Positions 33,477 to 42,301 of a stretch of 64,000 bases of DNA are shown here, piece by piece. The notes beneath the pieces were generated by a model that worked only from the letters and a program-made list of their open reading frames with translations, did no database searches and was not told where the DNA came from. The first letter of the stretch is position 1. The number at the start of each line of letters is the position of its first letter. This DNA is from Parcubacteria group bacterium Gr01-1014_13 (lineage in GTDB: Bacteria; Patescibacteria; ABY1; Magasanikbacterales; GWA2-37-8), in assembly GCA_007376295.1 (NCBI GenBank), contig VMGB01000004.1:6818-70817 (forward strand), read 5' to 3'. A program made the translations under genes and the position numbers.

Positions 33477-34652
33477 TTACCTTTTTAAGACTTCTATTCC
33501 GGGTAATTTCTTACCACTTAGATATTCTAGCATAGATCCGCCACCAGTTGAAGCCATGTCAATATCCCCAATCAAATGTAGCTTTTTTAAGACTTCCATA
33601 GTTTCACCGCCACCGGTAATGCCAAATGCCCTTCCCTTTGCTCTGGCTGCCAACAAACGCGCTACTGAATAGGTTCCGTATTCATATGGATGCTGTTCAA
33701 AATAGCCCATGGCACCATTCCAAACCAAAGTATTGGCTTTTTTTATATAACGAGAAAATAACTTTATTGTCCTTGGGCCGATATCATATACGGCAAGTTC
33801 TTTGTTCTTTAAATTTAATTTCTTTATCTCTGTAGCCCTGGCCAGCTTGCCATCTTTGGTGCCAACAATAACATCTACCGGCAAAATAACTTTTCTTTTT
33901 GAACAATACCGCAAAATTTCTTTTTTAAAATTCTTATCAATGAGCGACCCACCCACTTTATAGCCTTTTGCCCAAAGATAAGTGCTTAAAATTCCACCGC
34001 CCACTAAAATATAATTTGCCTTTTTTAATAAATTTTTTAATACAGGAATTTTTGTTTCCATTTTTACTCCTCCCAACATTACCACAAATGGTTTCTTCGG
34101 ACTTTGGAGGGACCGATTCAAGCCTTCAATTTCTTCTTCAAGTAATAATCCAGCGTAAGCTGGCAGGTGCTTGGCTATGCCAGTGACTGAAGCTGCGTGG
34201 CGATGAGCTACTGCAAACCCGTCCATAACAAAAATCTCTGCCAAACCGGCTAATTCCTTGGCTAATTTTTCTGAATTCTCCGGCTCACCTTTAACAAAAC
34301 GAATATTTTCAAGCATTACCACTGTACTGGGAAATAATTTATCAATTTGTGTTTTTGTTTTTTTTAAATCTAAAACATCAAATAATTTAACATTTTTTTG
34401 TAAAAACTTACCCAATTCAGCCGCGACCGGTTTGAGGCTCAATTTTTTATCAACCCCCTCTGGTCTGCCCAAATGGCTGACTAAAATTACTTTAGCCCTC
34501 TTCTCTACTAAAAATTTTATCGTGGCTAAACTTTTTTTTATTTTATAATTATCTAAAACTTTGCCATTTTTTACCGGTACATTAAAATCAACGCGTACCA
34601 ACACGTTTTTGTTAGCCAAATTTTTTACTTGTTCAATTGATTTTATACGCAT
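33477..34652 (-). CDS. pgk: Phosphoglycerate kinase
   Basis: Pgk makes ATP and 3-phosphoglycerate from 1,3-bisphosphoglycerate. The N-terminal substrate site has VLVRVDFNVPVKNGKVLDN and LVSHLGRPEGVDKKLSL; the nucleotide domain has FVVMLGGVKMETKIPVL, VWNGAMGYFEQHPYEYGT and the glycine-rich ITGGGETMEVLKK. At 391 residues it is standard. It forms part of the eno-gpmI-gap glycolysis cluster. There is no Shine-Dalgarno. Confidence 0.97.
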   Translation of the reverse strand: MRIKSIEQVKNLANKNVLVRVDFNVPVKNGKVLDNYKIKKSLATIKFLVEKRAKVILVSHLGRPEGVDKKLSLKPVAAELGKFLQKNVKLFDVLDLKKTKTQIDKLFPSTVVMLENIRFVKGEPENSEKLAKELAGLAEIFVMDGFAVAHRHAASVTGIAKHLPAYAGLLLEEEIEGLNRSLQSPKKPFVVMLGGVKMETKIPVLKNLLKKANYILVGGGILSTYLWAKGYKVGGSLIDKNFKKEILRYCSKRKVILPVDVIVGTKDGKLARATEIKKLNLKNKELAVYDIGPRTIKLFSRYIKKANTLVWNGAMGYFEQHPYEYGTYSVARLLAARAKGRAFGITGGGETMEVLKKLHLIGDIDMASTGGGSMLEYLSGKKLPGIEVLKR

Positions 34653-34687
34653 TTTGTAGTTCTACCCTACCATTATACCACAAAAAA

Positions 34688-35695
34688 CTATTCTACTAAA
34701 TTTTCGTATCCGGACTCATCTGGCCACAGATAATGGCTGAATGACCATTCTGCCAAATCACGGGCTTCACTAAATCTATCTTCATTGGTGGCGGCGCCAA
34801 ATACTACCACTGTGATGCTATGTTTTTTTTCATTGGTTAAACTGACTGCAAAATTATAGCCAGAATCATCTATATACCCCGTCTTGCCGGCAATATTTTC
34901 CACTTTAAAATTATTCGGAACCCAATTTGTTAACAACCAATTGGTTGTCCAAACCCTTCTGGCCTTATTACCATTTAAAGGATGAGAATAGTATTCTCCA
35001 GTCTGCACTGTAGTATAAATTTTTTCAAATTTTAGAGCATCTATAAGCAACTTGGCCGTATCCAAAGCGTTGGCCATATTTCTGTCAGACAAACCCGTGG
35101 GTTCGGCAAAACGAGCCGAAGATAACCGAAGTTCTTTTGCCTTTTCATTCATCAAGGCCACGAATTTTTCTTTGGGCATGCCTGTATTTCTCACTAAAGC
35201 ATTTATCGCTGAGTTGGAAGATCCAATTAGTGCCACGTGCCACAAATCATCCAGGGTAAATTCTTCACCAGCATTAATATGATGATCGCCTTCCATATCA
35301 CCATCGGTGATTATAGTTGTCGATGCCCAGTTTATAGGCAAATCCAAAAGTACTACCGCGGTCATAAGTTTAGTAATACTGGCTAAAGAACGAATTTGGT
35401 CTGTATTTTTGCTAAAAAGTACAGTTTTTGTTTTGGTGTCTACCACAATCGCGGAAGCAGCCGTACTGGAACCGGAAAAATTACCCTTATCTTTTGCTAA
35501 AGGAATCGCCGGCTTACTAACAGGTAAATTATCTAAATATACATCACCACCAACTGGCATTCTCTTGCCACTGGTAGGAAATTGAAAAAAGGAAAATTTA
35601 TCTTCCGAAGCAAAATAAATTGAAGAAAAAAATAATAAAAAAACACCCACCAACATGATGCCGAAAGATGAAAAAAAATCTACAAATCTTTTCAT
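34688..35695 (-). CDS. D-alanyl-D-alanine carboxypeptidase (peptidase S11), membrane-anchored
   Basis: An N-terminal membrane segment (about 11-29) anchors a low-molecular-weight penicillin-binding domain. The three active-site motifs are Ser106-x-x-Lys109 (LASITKLM), Ser159-x-Asn161 (IGSSNSAIN) and Lys271-Thr-Gly (AGKTGYID). It would trim the terminal D-Ala of peptidoglycan pentapeptides outside the membrane. The length is 335 residues and it lacks the C-terminal amphipathic anchor of DacA, consistent with N-terminal anchoring. The gene is 6 bases downstream of scpB. Confidence 0.93.
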   Translation of the reverse strand: MKRFVDFFSSFGIMLVGVFLLFFSSIYFASEDKFSFFQFPTSGKRMPVGGDVYLDNLPVSKPAIPLAKDKGNFSGSSTAASAIVVDTKTKTVLFSKNTDQIRSLASITKLMTAVVLLDLPINWASTTIITDGDMEGDHHINAGEEFTLDDLWHVALIGSSNSAINALVRNTGMPKEKFVALMNEKAKELRLSSARFAEPTGLSDRNMANALDTAKLLIDALKFEKIYTTVQTGEYYSHPLNGNKARRVWTTNWLLTNWVPNNFKVENIAGKTGYIDDSGYNFAVSLTNEKKHSITVVVFGAATNEDRFSEARDLAEWSFSHYLWPDESGYENLVE

Positions 35696-35700
35696 ACCAT

Positions 35701-36237
35701 CTATTGCTCTTCCCCCAAATTGGTAATATATGGGTGCTGATGTAACTGCGAATAATTTGGCAATTCCTCTAAACTATTTAAACCCAAATGTCTTAAATAG
35801 TCCATAGTGATTTCATATACTGGCAAAAGACTGGCCCCGTCTTCGTTTTCTTTTATCAAACCACGTAACATTAAATTACGCAAAATTAAGCCACAATTTA
35901 CACCTCTGATCTGCTCCAGCTCCGGCTTAGTGATTGGTCCGCAATAAGAAACTACCGTTAGAGTTTCCAACTGTGGTCGAGTGAGCTCGCCTGAAACTTC
36001 TGATTTCAAAAAATTTTCTGAGGTTTCTTTATTCTCGGCACTGGCCACCATCTGCCACTCATCTCCATTTTGCAAAATAGCTATACCCGAATCAGCATGG
36101 TTGTATTTTTGTTGCAAGCTTTTTAAAACCTCTACCGCTTCTTCGTTATCAATCTTCAGAACAGCCGCTATCTTTTTGGTTGGTAGTGGCTTGGAAGCAA
36201 CAAATAATACGGATTCAATTTTTGATTTATGGGACAT
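35701..36237 (-). CDS. scpB: Segregation and condensation protein B
   Basis: ScpB is the winged-helix kleisin-associated subunit of the SMC complex. Two winged-helix domains are visible: IESVLFVASKPLPTKKIAAVL at the N-terminus and LETLTVVSYCGPITKPELEQIRGVN in the second, matching the usual ETLAIIAYRQPITRxEIExIRGV. It is 178 residues long, normal. It lies 69 bases downstream of scpA; smc is at the left edge of this window. Confidence 0.93.
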   Translation of the reverse strand: MSHKSKIESVLFVASKPLPTKKIAAVLKIDNEEAVEVLKSLQQKYNHADSGIAILQNGDEWQMVASAENKETSENFLKSEVSGELTRPQLETLTVVSYCGPITKPELEQIRGVNCGLILRNLMLRGLIKENEDGASLLPVYEITMDYLRHLGLNSLEELPNYSQLHQHPYITNLGEEQ

Positions 36238-36306
36238 ACTAATTTTTTATACAAAGTGAGAGAAATTAAAATTTATTTTAATTTCCGAGCGTGTATGAAA
36301 AATACC

Positions 36307-37005
36307 TTAAGTATTTTTAACGACTAACAAATCTTCAAACGCATTTACCTGTCTAAAACGTACTGATTGTTGTTTAACCAATTCCAAAATGGCCAAAAAA
36401 CTGACTATGACTTCGGTTTTGTTTTGCGCCGAAGACAAGATATCTTTAAAACTTAATTCTTTTCCATTTTTTAATAAATTACGAATAGAATCTATTTTTT
36501 GCTTTATAGAAACAGAATGATCGATCGTAACTTTTGGCAAGGCTTCCAGCGGCTTCAAACGACCTAGCAAAAATACCATGGAGTCATGTAAATTTTTTGC
36601 AGCTGCATTTAGCGGCAAAATGAACTCCTTATTTTTTACTGGCGGTTCAATTCTGCCGTAAGCAATTTTATTTGCCTCCCACAGGCTATTTACCACCTTA
36701 CTTGCCTCTACATATTGCTTATACAATTTTAATTGATCTGCCAATCCCGGGCCAGAATCCTCTTCTTCGGGATAAGCGTACTGCAATAAACTATGCGACT
36801 TCAGATAAATAAGTCTGGCCGCTACCACCAAAAAATCAGCTAATTCTTCAGGGCGATTTTTCTCCAGCTTATCCAGATAAGAAAAAAATTGCTCAGTAAC
36901 CTTGGCCAGGGCAATTTCGGTGATACCCAACTTCTCCTGATCAACCAGCTGCAATAACAAATCCAATGGACCTTCAAATTTTTCTAATTTTAAATCTGTG
37001 GGCAT
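36307..37005 (-). CDS. scpA: Segregation and condensation protein A
   Basis: ScpA is the kleisin that closes the SMC ring. The N-terminal signature KLEKFEGPLDLLLQLVDQEK is diagnostic, followed by IALAKVTEQFFSYLDKL and LADFLVVAARLIYLKSHSLL. The C-terminal winged helix contains ILELVKQQSVRFRQVNAF. Length 232 residues, normal. It sits between aspS (4 bases) and scpB. Confidence 0.95.
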   Translation of the reverse strand: MPTDLKLEKFEGPLDLLLQLVDQEKLGITEIALAKVTEQFFSYLDKLEKNRPEELADFLVVAARLIYLKSHSLLQYAYPEEEDSGPGLADQLKLYKQYVEASKVVNSLWEANKIAYGRIEPPVKNKEFILPLNAAAKNLHDSMVFLLGRLKPLEALPKVTIDHSVSIKQKIDSIRNLLKNGKELSFKDILSSAQNKTEVIVSFLAILELVKQQSVRFRQVNAFEDLLVVKNT

Positions 37006-37009
37006 GAAA

Positions 37010-38398
37010 CTATTCGCCTAATTTTATATGTACATCTTTTAACGCTTGATCTGGCAAAGGCGACGGGGCGTTCATCATCAAATCTCTGGCATCACCGGTT
37101 TTAGGGAAGGCCATTACTTCGCGAATATTTTCTTCCCCTTGTAAAATAGCGATTATTCTATCAAGTCCCAAAGCTATACCACCATGCGGAGGCGGACCAA
37201 AAGTAAAGGCTTCTAATATATGGCCGAAGCGAGATTGGATTTCTGTTTCTGACAAACCGAGAAGTTCAAAAACTTTTTTTTGTAATTCTCTTTCAAAAAT
37301 TCTCAAACTGCCGCCGCCTATTTCAAAACCATTTAACACAATGTCATAAGCTGCTGCTCGAGCTTTGACTGGATTTTTATCAAGCAAACCCAAATCCTCG
37401 TTGTTTGGTCTGGTAAAAGGATGGTGCATTGCTCCCAAATTTCCATCTTTGTCTTTTTCAAACATTGGAAAATCTACTACCCAGCCAAAAGCCAAAGTGT
37501 TGGCATCGTTTTTATCTTTTCTTAAATCCGGCTTGTCATTACCATATTTCTCCATAGCTTCTTGGTAAGTAAGCCTGGGGAATGGTTTTTCCTGAATTTG
37601 TAAGTGAGGAAATAATTTTTCTACCATGGCTATCATCGCTTTTTCTATAAGCTGAATAATATCTTCTTGAGAGATAAAAGACATTTCCACATCTAACTGG
37701 GTAAATTCTGGTTGACGGTCACCGCGTTGATCTTCATCTCGAAAACATCTGGCCACTTGAAAATATTTTTCCATACCTGCCACCATTAGCAATTGCTTAA
37801 ATTGTTGCGGTGATTGCGGCAAGACATAAAATTCATGTTTGTGCAGACGGGATGGCACAATAAATTCGCGGGCGCCTTCAGGAGTTCCTTTTGTTAAATT
37901 CGGGGTTTCAATTTCCAAAAATCCTTGATCCGCAAGATAATTTCGTAAAAATAAATTAATTTTATGGCGAACTTCAATATTTTTTTTCAATCTTTCGGAG
38001 CGCAGATCTAGATAGCGATACTTTAATCGCATTTCTTCATTTATTACTTTGGTATCTGTGCTAACATCAAAAGGCATAGCTTCCGACTCTGTTAAAACTT
38101 TAAAAGATTTCGCCAAAATTTCTACATTGCCCGTGGCCATGTCGGGATTTTTTTGTTTGGCCCCGCGTTCTTGCACCACCCCTTTTATTTCTACACAATA
38201 TTCCAATCTGGTTTTCTTTACATCTTCGTTAGAAACTTCATCCAACTCGCTAGGCACACAAACTACCTGCACAACCCCAGACCGGTCGCGCAAATCAAAA
38301 AAAACAATCTTGCTCATATTACGACGAGCATTTACCCAACCATAAAGCAAAACTTCCTCCCCCACCTTATTTACAGTTTCAGTTGCTTGAAGACGCAT
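37010..38398 (-). CDS. aspS: Aspartyl-tRNA synthetase lacking the GAD insertion
   Basis: A class II synthetase with an N-terminal OB anticodon-binding domain (residues 1-105) and a catalytic domain bearing motif 2 FQVARCFRDEDQRGDRQPEF and motif 3 GIALGLDRIIAIL. The end (VMAFPKTGDARDLMMNAPSP) is bacterial-type. Bacterial AspRS usually has ~590 residues; this has 462. The missing part is the GAD domain that normally lies between the YGxDKPDLR motif and the WVVDFPMFE motif: here YGNDKPDLRKDKNDANTLAF runs almost straight into GWVVDFPMFE. The signature residues on either side are intact, so it should charge tRNA-Asp; whether it also accepts tRNA-Asn cannot be judged. Confidence 0.95.
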   Translation of the reverse strand: MRLQATETVNKVGEEVLLYGWVNARRNMSKIVFFDLRDRSGVVQVVCVPSELDEVSNEDVKKTRLEYCVEIKGVVQERGAKQKNPDMATGNVEILAKSFKVLTESEAMPFDVSTDTKVINEEMRLKYRYLDLRSERLKKNIEVRHKINLFLRNYLADQGFLEIETPNLTKGTPEGAREFIVPSRLHKHEFYVLPQSPQQFKQLLMVAGMEKYFQVARCFRDEDQRGDRQPEFTQLDVEMSFISQEDIIQLIEKAMIAMVEKLFPHLQIQEKPFPRLTYQEAMEKYGNDKPDLRKDKNDANTLAFGWVVDFPMFEKDKDGNLGAMHHPFTRPNNEDLGLLDKNPVKARAAAYDIVLNGFEIGGGSLRIFERELQKKVFELLGLSETEIQSRFGHILEAFTFGPPPHGGIALGLDRIIAILQGEENIREVMAFPKTGDARDLMMNAPSPLPDQALKDVHIKLGE

Positions 38399-38406
38399 AA
38401 AATTAA

Positions 38407-39405
38407 TTAAGAAGTATACAATTCTGCAATTTCTATCAAACGATTCGCATAACCAACTTCGTTGTCATACCATGCTACAACTTTTACCAAATTACCACCC
38501 ACAACATTCGTTAATTTTAAATCCACAATCGCAGAATGCGTATTGCCCACAAAATCTGAAGACACTAGTTCTTCACTGGTAGTAGTAAGCACGCCGGCAA
38601 ATCTTTCAGTCTTGGAAGCATCGATCATCGCTTGGTTAATTTCTTCTTTGGTTACATTTTTCTTTAGCAAAACAGTCATATCAGAAACAGACACAGTTGG
38701 CACTGGCACGCGCAGAGCCAGTCCGTCAAAAACATTTACCAGACTAGGAATAACTTCCGTAACAGCTATAGCGGCCCCGGTAGTGGTGGGTACAATATTT
38801 TGGGCAGCGGCCCTAGCTCGGCGCAAATCTTTATGCGGGCCGTCTTGTAAGTTTTGATCAGCTGTATAGCCATGAGCGGTGGTCATCATCGCCTTTTCTA
38901 TACCAAATGTTTCGTTTAGCACAGCCATTACCGGTCCAATGCTGTTGGTGGTGCAAGACGCATTGTTAATGACCGCAGAAGTCTCCTTGTGGCATTTGGC
39001 GCAGTTTACAGCGCGTACATAGGTCGGCACATCTCCGCCCTTGGCCGGAGCGCTGATAATAACCTTTTCGGCACCAGCTTTGATATGCATTTCTGCCCCC
39101 TCTTTATTAGTAAACCGGCCTGTACACTCCAAAACTACTTCCACTTTTAATTTTCCCCAAGGCAAAGCAGTCGGATCTTTTTCGGCAAATACAGGAATTT
39201 TATGACCATCAACAATCAAATTTTTCTCATCATGTTCTACGGACAAATCATATTGGCCGTAAGCAGTATCATATTTTAATAAATGCGCCAATGTTTTGGT
39301 ATCAGTTAAATCATTGATAGCAACAACCTTTATATTTTTTTTGGTCATAGCAACTTTGAAAGCTTGTCGACCAATACGACCGAAACCGTTTATTGCAATG
39401 TTCAT
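38407..39405 (-). CDS. gap: Glyceraldehyde-3-phosphate dehydrogenase, type I
   Basis: GAPDH oxidises and phosphorylates glyceraldehyde 3-phosphate with NAD+. NIAINGFGRIGRQAFKVA is the nucleotide-binding start, and the catalytic cysteine lies in INNASCTTNSIGPVM. WYDNEVGYANRLIEI closes the protein. The start is ATG 39405, the methionine directly before the NIAINGFGRIGR block; a TTG four codons upstream is less likely. The length is 332 residues. It lies upstream of aspS and belongs functionally to the pgk-gpmI-eno block. Confidence 0.97.
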   Translation of the reverse strand: MNIAINGFGRIGRQAFKVAMTKKNIKVVAINDLTDTKTLAHLLKYDTAYGQYDLSVEHDEKNLIVDGHKIPVFAEKDPTALPWGKLKVEVVLECTGRFTNKEGAEMHIKAGAEKVIISAPAKGGDVPTYVRAVNCAKCHKETSAVINNASCTTNSIGPVMAVLNETFGIEKAMMTTAHGYTADQNLQDGPHKDLRRARAAAQNIVPTTTGAAIAVTEVIPSLVNVFDGLALRVPVPTVSVSDMTVLLKKNVTKEEINQAMIDASKTERFAGVLTTTSEELVSSDFVGNTHSAIVDLKLTNVVGGNLVKVVAWYDNEVGYANRLIEIAELYTS

Positions 39406-39420
39406 AGAAAAAAACAAAAA

Positions 39421-39750
39421 TTAATAAACTATTAAAACGGACACTACTATAACAACAAAGATAGCGGCCAACCAGCCAAGCGTATAGAATAACATCGTTA
39501 ATGCTTCTTTCTTTTGGTTATCTAAATACAACAAAAGAGGTCTGCCCAAAACTAAAACTCCCATTATAGTTGCTGATAGAACTAACAGGAGCAACATTAT
39601 AATCGGCGCAAAAAATTCCGGAACACTTTTAAACATTTTTTCCAGTCCAAGATTAAAAAATAGGGCTATACAAAAAATATACGCAAATGCCAATAAGGCG
39701 TGCCCCAACGAATGTCCCAGTAATTTTTTATTCATATTTGCAAAGCCCAT
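39421..39750 (-). CDS. Small membrane protein, about 109 residues
   Basis: No family recognised. Three hydrophobic segments lie at about 15-32, 42-68 and 85-107. A second in-frame ATG at 39735 (MNKKLLGHSLGH) is an equally good start and gives 104 residues. The gene lies 15 bases upstream of gap and may be read together with it. No catalytic motif is visible. Confidence 0.65.
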   Translation of the reverse strand: MGFANMNKKLLGHSLGHALLAFAYIFCIALFFNLGLEKMFKSVPEFFAPIIMLLLLVLSATIMGVLVLGRPLLLYLDNQKKEALTMLFYTLGWLAAIFVVIVVSVLIVY

Positions 39751-39789
39751 GAAAAATAAATAACTTATCCTATTGAGATTATATCAGAA

Positions 39790-39818
39790 CAAAACACCCA
39801 GCGCAAGGCTGAGTGTTT
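39790..39818 (-). terminator. Terminator after the 764-residue surface protein
   Basis: Inverted repeat ACACCCAGC ... GCTGAGTGT at about 39790-39812. On the minus strand it follows the surface-protein gene, and it is also upstream of the membrane-protein gene. Confidence 0.6.
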
Positions 39819-39845
39819 CTTGATTTTTATTGATGATTTTGTTTT

Positions 39846-42140
39846 TTAGAGGCTATTGAGCGCGGCGCGTGTAGCCGGACCAACATGACCCGGAGCAGTC
39901 GCAAATCCTTGATCTTTTTGGAAAGCAATTACGGCGGCTCTGGTAGCAGGACCGAATGTTCCAGTGTCGGTAGGATAGGTAAAGAATCCTAATTCTCTAA
40001 GTTTGGCTTGCAGTGCCTTTACTTCGTTACCTTTGGAACCAACTCTTAAGTTACTAATAAATTCACCAAAAGCTTGTGCTTGTGGAGGAACCGCCGGAAC
40101 TGGAGCAGAACTTTCACCAGCTGAAACTGCTGATTCCGAATTAAGGGCTGCGCGTGTAGCTGGACCAACTGAACCCGGAGCAGTCTTAAATCCTTGCGCT
40201 TTTTGGAAAGCGACGACTGCTGCCTTGGTGACTGCTCCAAATAAGCCAGTATCAGTAGGATGTTTGAAGAAACCTAATTCTCTAAGTCTAGCTTGCAACT
40301 TTTTGACTTCTGCGCCCTTTGAACCGGGACCTAAATTTTGAACAAAGACTGCTACTGGGGAAGCTGTGGAAGGAAGAGAAACAGACGCGGGAGTGGCCGG
40401 GAAGGAAGGTATATCCAAAGAATCGCTGGGTACAGCTGGAGCGGTGGTCGGGACAGCCGGAATGGCTGGAGTTATAGAAGCGCCTCCTCCACCACCTCCG
40501 CCACCTCCTACAGATCCACTCGATCCACAAGCGTTGGTAGTTCCAGTTACGGAAGTTGATGTTGCTGTGGCTACATTATCACCATTTCGTCCGCTAACAC
40601 TAAAGGTGCGGGTAGTACCACAGTTAATACCGCCTACTGAATAACTTCTAGATGAAATTAATCCTGAATTAGTATTAGCAGTCTCATCTATTACCCAGTA
40701 GTTAGTAGATTCTCCAGACCAACTAAGGGTGAATCCATTGGCTTCGCCACTAAGAGAAACTGAAGAAGGTGTGTTGGCCAGGGTATATATAGTCGCTGCC
40801 GAGCTGAAACTCGAAGTCACCCGATCACCATTGACCGCAGCTACACTTATAGTATGGGTAGTATTAGCCGAAAGTCCGGTAGTACTAGTTCCATTAATCG
40901 CACCTAATTGAACAGCCGTAAAAGTAGTGCTGGAAGAAGTTCCCCAGGTGCCATCGCTTTGCAAATACTGAAGCGTCGTTCCACCAGTATCACGAACAAC
41001 ATAAGTGGTAGTAGCCGGATTACTGGAAGAATTAATAGTTACTGTAAAACTTGTTAAAGCAGCCGCGGATAAAGTAGGAGTTCCAGGAGTAGCAGCTAAT
41101 GTAATAATATCAACAGCCGAGCTAAAAGTGGTGGTCACACGATCACCATTGACCGCAGCGACGCTGATTCTGTGAATAGTGTTGGTGGCCAGACCGGTAG
41201 TACTCGTTCCATTAATCGCACCCAATTGAACAGCGGTAAATGTTGTTCCAGAAGAAGCGCCCCATGTCCCATCGCTTTGCAAATATTGGAGCGTGGCTTG
41301 GGCAGTGTCACGAACTATAAAAGTAGTTGTGGCAGGGTTGGAGGAAGAATTAATAGTTACCGTAAATCCTTGAGCAGTGGCAGCAGACAGAGTAGGAGCG
41401 CCAGGAGTATCAGCCAACGTCATAATATCCGCAGACGCACTAAAGCTTGTGGTCACATTGTCCCCATTAACTGCGGCCACGCTGATTCTGTGAAGCGTGT
41501 TAGTGGCCAGACCAGTAGTGCTAGTTCCATTAATCGCACCTAATTGAACAGCCGTAAAAGTAGTGTTAGAAGAAGCTCCCCAGGTCCCATTGCTTTGCAA
41601 ATACTGGAGCGTGGCTTGAGCAGTATCGCGAACAATATAGGTAGTTGCGGCTACCACATTGGAGGATGAGTTAATGGTTACGGTGAATCCTTGAGCAGTG
41701 GCAGCCGATAAAGTGGGGGTGCCAGGAGTATCAGCTAGAGTATAAGTTAGCGAGGATGTAGCATAGGACGAGGTGGCACCTGCAGCATCACCACCGGCAG
41801 CACCAAGGTAATAGGCTGTATTTGTAGCTAAACCGTTAACTGTAAAACTAACAGTGCTAGTATTAGTTATGACAGCTATTTGTGCGGCAGTAGGAACTCT
41901 GTTAGTTGAGCTGGCCACTACCCACTTAGAACCACTAAAGCCAGCATCTGCCGTCCAATTATAAGTAATAGATTGAGCTGTGACAGCGCTAGTGGATGTT
42001 GGCGCTATCGGCGCAGAGGTCGCAGCGAAAACGTTGCTTATTTTAAAAACCAAAAAAGTCAGACTTAAAAGCCCAACTAAAAAACTGAACACTAGCATCT
42101 TGCCTGTGAACATCTTTTTTTGCAAAGAAGACACGCTCAT
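39846..42140 (-). CDS. Secreted surface protein: fibronectin-III-like repeats and two peptidoglycan-binding domains
   Basis: An N-terminal signal or anchor (FSFLVGLLSLTFLVFKISNVFA, about 19-40) leads to a long Ser/Thr/Ala-rich part made of FN3-like repeats of about 98 residues. Three repeats starting T-P-G-x-P-T-L-S-A-A are very similar in DNA as well as protein. A poly-Gly linker (SVGGGGGGGGG) and a Pro/Ala-rich stretch follow. The C-terminus has two PG_binding_1 domains (GSKGAEVKKLQARLRELGFF and GSKGNEVKALQAKLRELGFF), each ending in VGPATRAALNS. These domains bind peptidoglycan, so the repeats likely extend outward as a stalk or adhesin. It is 764 residues long and a paralogue of the next gene. 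Confidence 0.9.
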   Translation of the reverse strand: MSVSSLQKKMFTGKMLVFSFLVGLLSLTFLVFKISNVFAATSAPIAPTSTSAVTAQSITYNWTADAGFSGSKWVVASSTNRVPTAAQIAVITNTSTVSFTVNGLATNTAYYLGAAGGDAAGATSSYATSSLTYTLADTPGTPTLSAATAQGFTVTINSSSNVVAATTYIVRDTAQATLQYLQSNGTWGASSNTTFTAVQLGAINGTSTTGLATNTLHRISVAAVNGDNVTTSFSASADIMTLADTPGAPTLSAATAQGFTVTINSSSNPATTTFIVRDTAQATLQYLQSDGTWGASSGTTFTAVQLGAINGTSTTGLATNTIHRISVAAVNGDRVTTTFSSAVDIITLAATPGTPTLSAAALTSFTVTINSSSNPATTTYVVRDTGGTTLQYLQSDGTWGTSSSTTFTAVQLGAINGTSTTGLSANTTHTISVAAVNGDRVTSSFSSAATIYTLANTPSSVSLSGEANGFTLSWSGESTNYWVIDETANTNSGLISSRSYSVGGINCGTTRTFSVSGRNGDNVATATSTSVTGTTNACGSSGSVGGGGGGGGGASITPAIPAVPTTAPAVPSDSLDIPSFPATPASVSLPSTASPVAVFVQNLGPGSKGAEVKKLQARLRELGFFKHPTDTGLFGAVTKAAVVAFQKAQGFKTAPGSVGPATRAALNSESAVSAGESSAPVPAVPPQAQAFGEFISNLRVGSKGNEVKALQAKLRELGFFTYPTDTGTFGPATRAAVIAFQKDQGFATAPGHVGPATRAALNSL

Positions 42141-42253
42141 AAATTAAAAGAATTTTTATCCTAGTTAGGCCTAGGAATGAAAGATAATTAAAACTTAATT
42201 TAAATTATACACTATTTTTTATTTATACTGAAGTTTAATCTGGGGATAACTAA

Positions 42254-42290
42254 AAGAACGTCCCACATAGGACGTTCTTAAATTTTTAAT
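42254..42290 (-). terminator. Terminator after the 460-residue surface protein
   Basis: A perfect 10-bp stem AAGAACGTCC/GGACGTTCTT (42254-42279). It is followed by a T-rich tract on both strands, so it may act in both directions. Confidence 0.85.
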
Positions 42291-42301
42291 TTTGTAATTT
42301 T

